From positions 869,315-933,314 of the forward strand of contig CAJNOP010000057.1 in the NCBI GenBank assembly GCA_905250075.1: a DNA stretch of 64,000 nucleotides, in the 5' to 3' direction. The DNA is from Rotaria sp. Silwood1. Lineage: Eukaryota > Rotifera > Eurotatoria > Philodinida > Philodinidae. Below are positions 59,701 to 64,000 of the stretch, piece after piece. Under the pieces are notes generated by a model. It was not told the origin of the DNA, ran no database searches, and saw only the letters and a program-made list of their open reading frames with translations. How positions within the stretch are numbered: the first letter of the stretch is position 1; every line of letters starts with the position of its first letter. Position numbers and translations under genes: made by a program.

Positions 59701-62514
59701 TCTTTTTATACAAAAGAATTTTTAAAATAGATTTCGGTGATATATGGTGTCAAGCATTATGCAATATAATTGATGCTTTTCCAAAAACAACTTCATTTAC
59801 TTCGGTTTGACCCAATAATAGAAACTTTTGAAAAAAAAAAATTTATTTCTCTTATTTTATAGTTACTTGATTTAATTTTTAATAATAGTTTACATGGTTC
59901 ATATGTTCGAGATCGATTGGCAATAATTTTAGCTAAGTTATCATGTCGATTGAATTCACAAATGTAGGAGACAAAAAAAAAACTCTATATCATAGAAGAA
60001 AAATCATTTGTTTTGTTTTTGTTTTCTAGAGTTGAAAATCGTTTGTTGCCTGTATTTAAAAATTTTATCAATGATACTAATGCTGATATTCGTGCACTTG
60101 CTTGTCAAAAACTACCAATTCTTGCTCAATCACTCGAGTAAGACGTATAAACTTATTTCTGAAAAACAAAAACTATACACTGCAAAATGTAAAAGAAAAC
60201 TACGGTTTAATAAGTCATATAGTTCTCAAAGAGGTTAGTGATTTTTCTCGAAGCTATAGTCTTCCGTTCGTCGTTATTTTCGTTCACTTATATTTTTGCT
60301 GTGATTCATGTGACTATATGACAGCATTAAGTAGAGCCCTTCTGATCTAAGAATTTTGGGACGGGTTGTAGCACTAAGTCAAACCTTAAACATTTTTTCG
60401 TTTTAACAAAACACCAATTAGGATACCTTGTATATAGAAAGTATCAAAAAATGTATTGCAGTAAAAATTAAAAACTCAATTAAATTTGAAATTTTTCTAG
60501 TCAATATTGAAATTTTAATTCCGTCCAGTAATCGCGCCGGCACTTTTCGTCCACATCTGAAATAAATGGATGATTTAATCTCCAGCTGCTTTCTGTTTCT
60601 AACCATGAGTATTTTTTATACAGATCGATCAGTCATCTTATTCTATCACAATGAAAATTATTGTAATATTGCCGTAACTAGCCATACTGTCTCGCATGCA
60701 TGCTCAAGTTTTCTAGTGAACCATTGAGTCAAAATAAATAGTACTCAGAAACTCGACTCACTCGTATCGAGTTTCTTCCATTGTGGATACGAATCTGGTG
60801 AGTTCCGATCAGAGCTTAAATTCAATGTAAACTAATCTTATTCAACAACACGTATTTAGCGTAAAGAGGAACAGCAGGCTTCAGAAGACTTTGAAAAAAT
60901 TTAAAAAATTTCATCCGATTTTGTAAAATTTCATAAGATTTCAATGGACTTGAAAGAGTTTCTAAGATTGGATCAGACTTCAAGATACAACGAAAAATCT
61001 TACAAATTGCATGAATAATAAATCTAAATTCATAAATAATCAAACGGCTTGTTGTTTATTAACAAATAAAGCTAACCATTTTATTGATTGAAAAACTGAC
61101 ACAAGTGATAAAAAATAAACAAAAGGAATTAAAATTCTTCATCATTGTGATATTATATCGGTGGAATATTTGTTTATAGAAATAAATAAATTCATTCAAA
61201 AACACTTAAATACTAACTATGACATTTGTTGAATTCCAATAGCCTAAAGCAATTTTATTTTCAAATTGACAAAAGAATAAAAGTTCAAATTTTTCCTAAA
61301 ATAAGAATACTGAAAGTACGATAAGTTCATTGATACATATCATGAAGATTGTCTATCTGCAAGAATTTTATACAACTAATAAAAAAGATGGTGAACAAAT
61401 GTATCTTAATATAAATAAAACAGAAGAGCCTCTCTGCGATTGACAAGAATAGCTACATCATATTTCATATTTTAATCCGGCATGGATTGTATTAACAACT
61501 ATTTCTGTTCTTAAATTCTTATTTAATATTTAGATATAATCAAATATTAAATTTGATATTACCATTACTTGTTACATTATCTAAAGATGATAATTTAGCT
61601 GTACGTCAAACATGTTTTGAATCATTACTTGATCTTAGTAATAATCTAAATGATTCGAGATCTATTCAACAAGTAAATGAAATGATTATTTCACTTATTA
61701 AATTTGGTTTATCATCAAGAACATCAAAATTTATTACAACAATTGCATTACATCTTTCTGATTTATGTCATACATTGAGCAGTAAGAAAAATAAAGCTAA
61801 AGTCAAAACTTAAAAAACCTAACTATATGATTTTTATATTTTTTATTATATAAAGTTTTTCAAATTGATGAATGTAAATTTGTTCATGAAATATTTTTAC
61901 GATTAAGTCAAGAAAAAGTAAGAGAAAATCCTTAAATAAAACAAAGGAATTTATATATATATATATCTTTAGAATTTTCCAGAGTGTCGATTATCTTGTG
62001 CAAAACATTTTTCGGTAGAAAATATTTCTAAATCATAATATATATATTTATTTATTTATTTAAAAAAAAACATTATTTTCCTCATTTAATAGTCAATTAT
62101 TGATTATCTTGGTCATGATGAATTATCAAATGAATTAGAAAAATTATTTTCTGATTTATGTAATGATAAAGATTCAAAAATTTGTTCAATTATGCCATCA
62201 ACAATAATTAATGTAAGTAAAATTAAATAAAGACAAAAAAGAAAACATTAGTTTTTTTTTTTTTTTATTTTTTACAATATTGTCTCGATAGGATTTCTTT
62301 TTAGCTTACAAAATTATATGATAATAATAATAATAATAATAATGCTGAAAAGAAATATATGTCAATAATATGGAATGGTTTTTTATCATTATTAAATAAT
62401 TCAAATTATCATGTTATGATTGCATTAGCAACAAATTTATTAAATATATTCATTAAATTTTCAAGAAATCAAGATGAAGGTCTTTTATATGGATCTATTT
62501 GTTCAATGTCAGCA
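56765..62514 (+). CDS. PPP4R4: protein phosphatase 4 regulatory subunit 4 (PPP4R4), 3' part not found
   Basis: Eleven exons join in phase to 449 codons: 56765-56845, 59199-59272, 59335-59437, 59509-59674, 59731-59804, 59863-59963, 60030-60137, 61534-61781, 61856-61917, 62093-62212, 62305-62514. PPP4R4 is a HEAT-repeat subunit that binds the PP4 catalytic subunit. Alignment in order to the human protein: TAEEIREHTIPEDLPPVEKT (human TPEEIERLTVDEDLSDIERA), FHRVLPKF (LRRVLPKV), VENRLLPVFKNFINDTNADI, and LILPLLVTLSKDDNLAVRQT followed by CFESLLDLSNNL (human VVLPELIELSRDEGSSVRLA, then AFETLVNLL), and HLSDLCHTLSIFQIDE. The last exon found ends at a GT donor at 62515; about half of the human length is missing, so more exons should lie beyond 64000. 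Intron 1 is 2.35 kb. Confidence 0.9.
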
Positions 62515-64000
62515 GTAAGAAAAAAAAAAGCAAAATAAAATAATTTATCGTCTTCTTAGTATTTCATACATAATTTTCTATGAAAATCAAATTTCGTTCA
62601 GGTGAAAACACAAAGTATTTCTGACGTTTTGTTTTTCTCTAACGGTCTTTTAACAGATTTGTGTGAAAGATCTCTGAAAAATTAAAACTAGTTTTCTGAC
62701 TTTGATCGAAAGGATTTCTAAACAAAATATTATGCGAACGAAAATCATTGTACAATCAGTTATCTGTGTTGAAAATTAATATGAGTTTACTGTATTTTAC
62801 ATTTTGAACCATTTTGTAAAATACATGTAGTTCGCTGAAGATACATCGTGAAGAGCATAGCAACATTTTATTTTGTTCGGAAAGTTTTCTTATCGGAGTT
62901 GAGCTTGTTTATAAAACGTTTTTTGATAGGTTTGGTTTTTCAGAGATCTTTTTCTTGAACTTATTTATGAGAATTTATCTAGTTTTTCTTCTGATAGAAA
63001 ATGATTCCATCTAGTCAAATCATTTCTTCAATTTGTTCTAGCTATTATTGTTAAGAAAAAAGTCAAGCGTATTGCATTTCTACACTTTTTTTTGTCTCTA
63101 CTTTTTTCGCACAAATTAAGAATATTAATTCTTCTACTATTATTTTATTCCATTTGTCCGTATTAATCAATAGTGAAAAATTTCTGCATTAATTTTGTTT
63201 TTTTTTCTGTTAGAAAGAACAAAGGCTCTACTGCAAAGCTTTAAAAAAATATTTACTGAAGGATGAAAAGTTTTAAGAGCATGTTTAACTAGACAAGTTT
63301 TCTCCATGCTTCTGGAATTTAGAAGAAAAAATGTGTATCGACGCAGAAAATTGAATTAATTTGATAGCAAAACGTGTTCACGTACTGTTGAGTGAGTTCT
63401 TTACGACAGCGAAATTTTAATGTATAAAATCGTATGCTTTTGTAATGTCAAAGTTTTGCTACGAATAGAAAAGTCGTGTCACGTTGATTATACTCGCAAA
63501 TGACGTAGTTGAATATTTCGAAAATCGATTAAATGTTCTTCTCATCATTGATTTAGCATGACGTTGTAAAGTACTTTTGCAGCCTTTGATAAGTATTTTG
63601 AATCAAAGGTTTCTTCATGGTTTTGTATTAGTCTTTTCTCTTTCTAACACGAACACTATCAGGTTTCCACGACGAATCTTTATTATATTATATTGAACAC
63701 AAAACTAATTTAGAAATTTTGTATCATCCATTAGAAAATTTTAAAAGTCACTATTATAAAATAATACTTGTAAAAGTTCCCTTAATCAAACTTGTCAAAT
63801 CCAGATTTCAGAAATCAGGAGTTTTTTTCTTCTCTATGTCATATTAATTTAATAGCAATAAATGCTTTCTTAGAATTTATGTCAAATAAAAACAAAAGAT
63901 AATCCTTAAAAAATTGTATCGTTGATCATTTCACAGTTCACTAAATGAAATATAAAATAAACAATAGAACAGAAAAGTTTTTTAAACGTGATTGTATTAT
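62515..64000 (+). other. PPP4R4 intron or unresolved 3' part
   Basis: After the donor at 62515 no further exon could be joined. The DNA is AT-rich and I see no other gene. It is probably a long intron that runs past the window edge. Confidence 0.5.

Noticed and set aside
60747-60776. Ten-bp perfect inverted repeat AGAAACTCGA/TCGAGTTTCT
   Set aside because: Too short to separate from chance in this much sequence.
1-64000. CRISPR arrays, bacterial operons, integrated viral genes
   Set aside because: No direct-repeat array with spacers, no ribosome-binding-site style genes and no polymerase, capsid or integrase frames were seen.

Overview
This is a eukaryotic nuclear window. It is AT-rich and carries one 5S rRNA gene and thirteen protein-coding genes that I could assemble exon by exon. 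Most genes are interrupted by GT-AG introns, typically about 45-80 nt, with a few of 0.5-2.4 kb. Protein families are animal ones: CPEB, Artemis, TMEM35/NACHO, PGAP6/TMEM8, USP6NL and BDP1. Three things point towards a rotifer, most likely a bdelloid: very short introns, degenerate TGTGGG-type hexamer arrays like the telomere repeat I recall for Adineta, and splice-acceptor-like AGs just before many start codons (rotifers use spliced-leader trans-splicing). This assignment is inference; no search was possible. || Layout. 1-4379: 5S rRNA (428-546), a 10-N assembly gap, repeats and no clear protein gene. 4380-15696, minus strand: TOMM7, a CPEB2-4-type translational regulator with a polyQ tract, a USP6NL-type Rab GAP, and the histone-fold DNA polymerase epsilon subunit POLE4. 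17755-41804, plus strand: a C6orf136/DUF2358 protein, an OSBP-type sterol/PI4P transfer protein, PGAP6, Artemis (DCLRE1C) and TMEM35. 43969-44316, minus: a small secreted precursor resembling the NPY/NPF peptide family but with an unusual C-terminal end. 48413-54926, minus: TFIIIB subunit BDP1, head-to-head with PIGV (55278-56675, plus). 56765 to beyond 62514, plus: PPP4R4, which I could not follow further towards the window edge. || The genes do not form one pathway. Two act on GPI anchors (PIGV in synthesis, PGAP6 in shedding), and BDP1 and the 5S gene both belong to Pol III transcription, but nothing links them beyond proximity. || The most notable structure is in the non-coding DNA. At least six long introns (CPEB, OSBP, PGAP6, TMEM35 and two in BDP1) contain long imperfect inverted repeats folding around one centre, often close to the intron midpoint. 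Transcription would give long hairpin RNAs. Two of them (CPEB and PGAP6) share sequence and are one repeat family. Other points: three same-strand gene pairs only about 90-100 nt apart with an acceptor-like AG before the downstream ATG (operon-like); a reading-frame break in CPEB; and an NPY-like precursor without the expected RPRFG ending.
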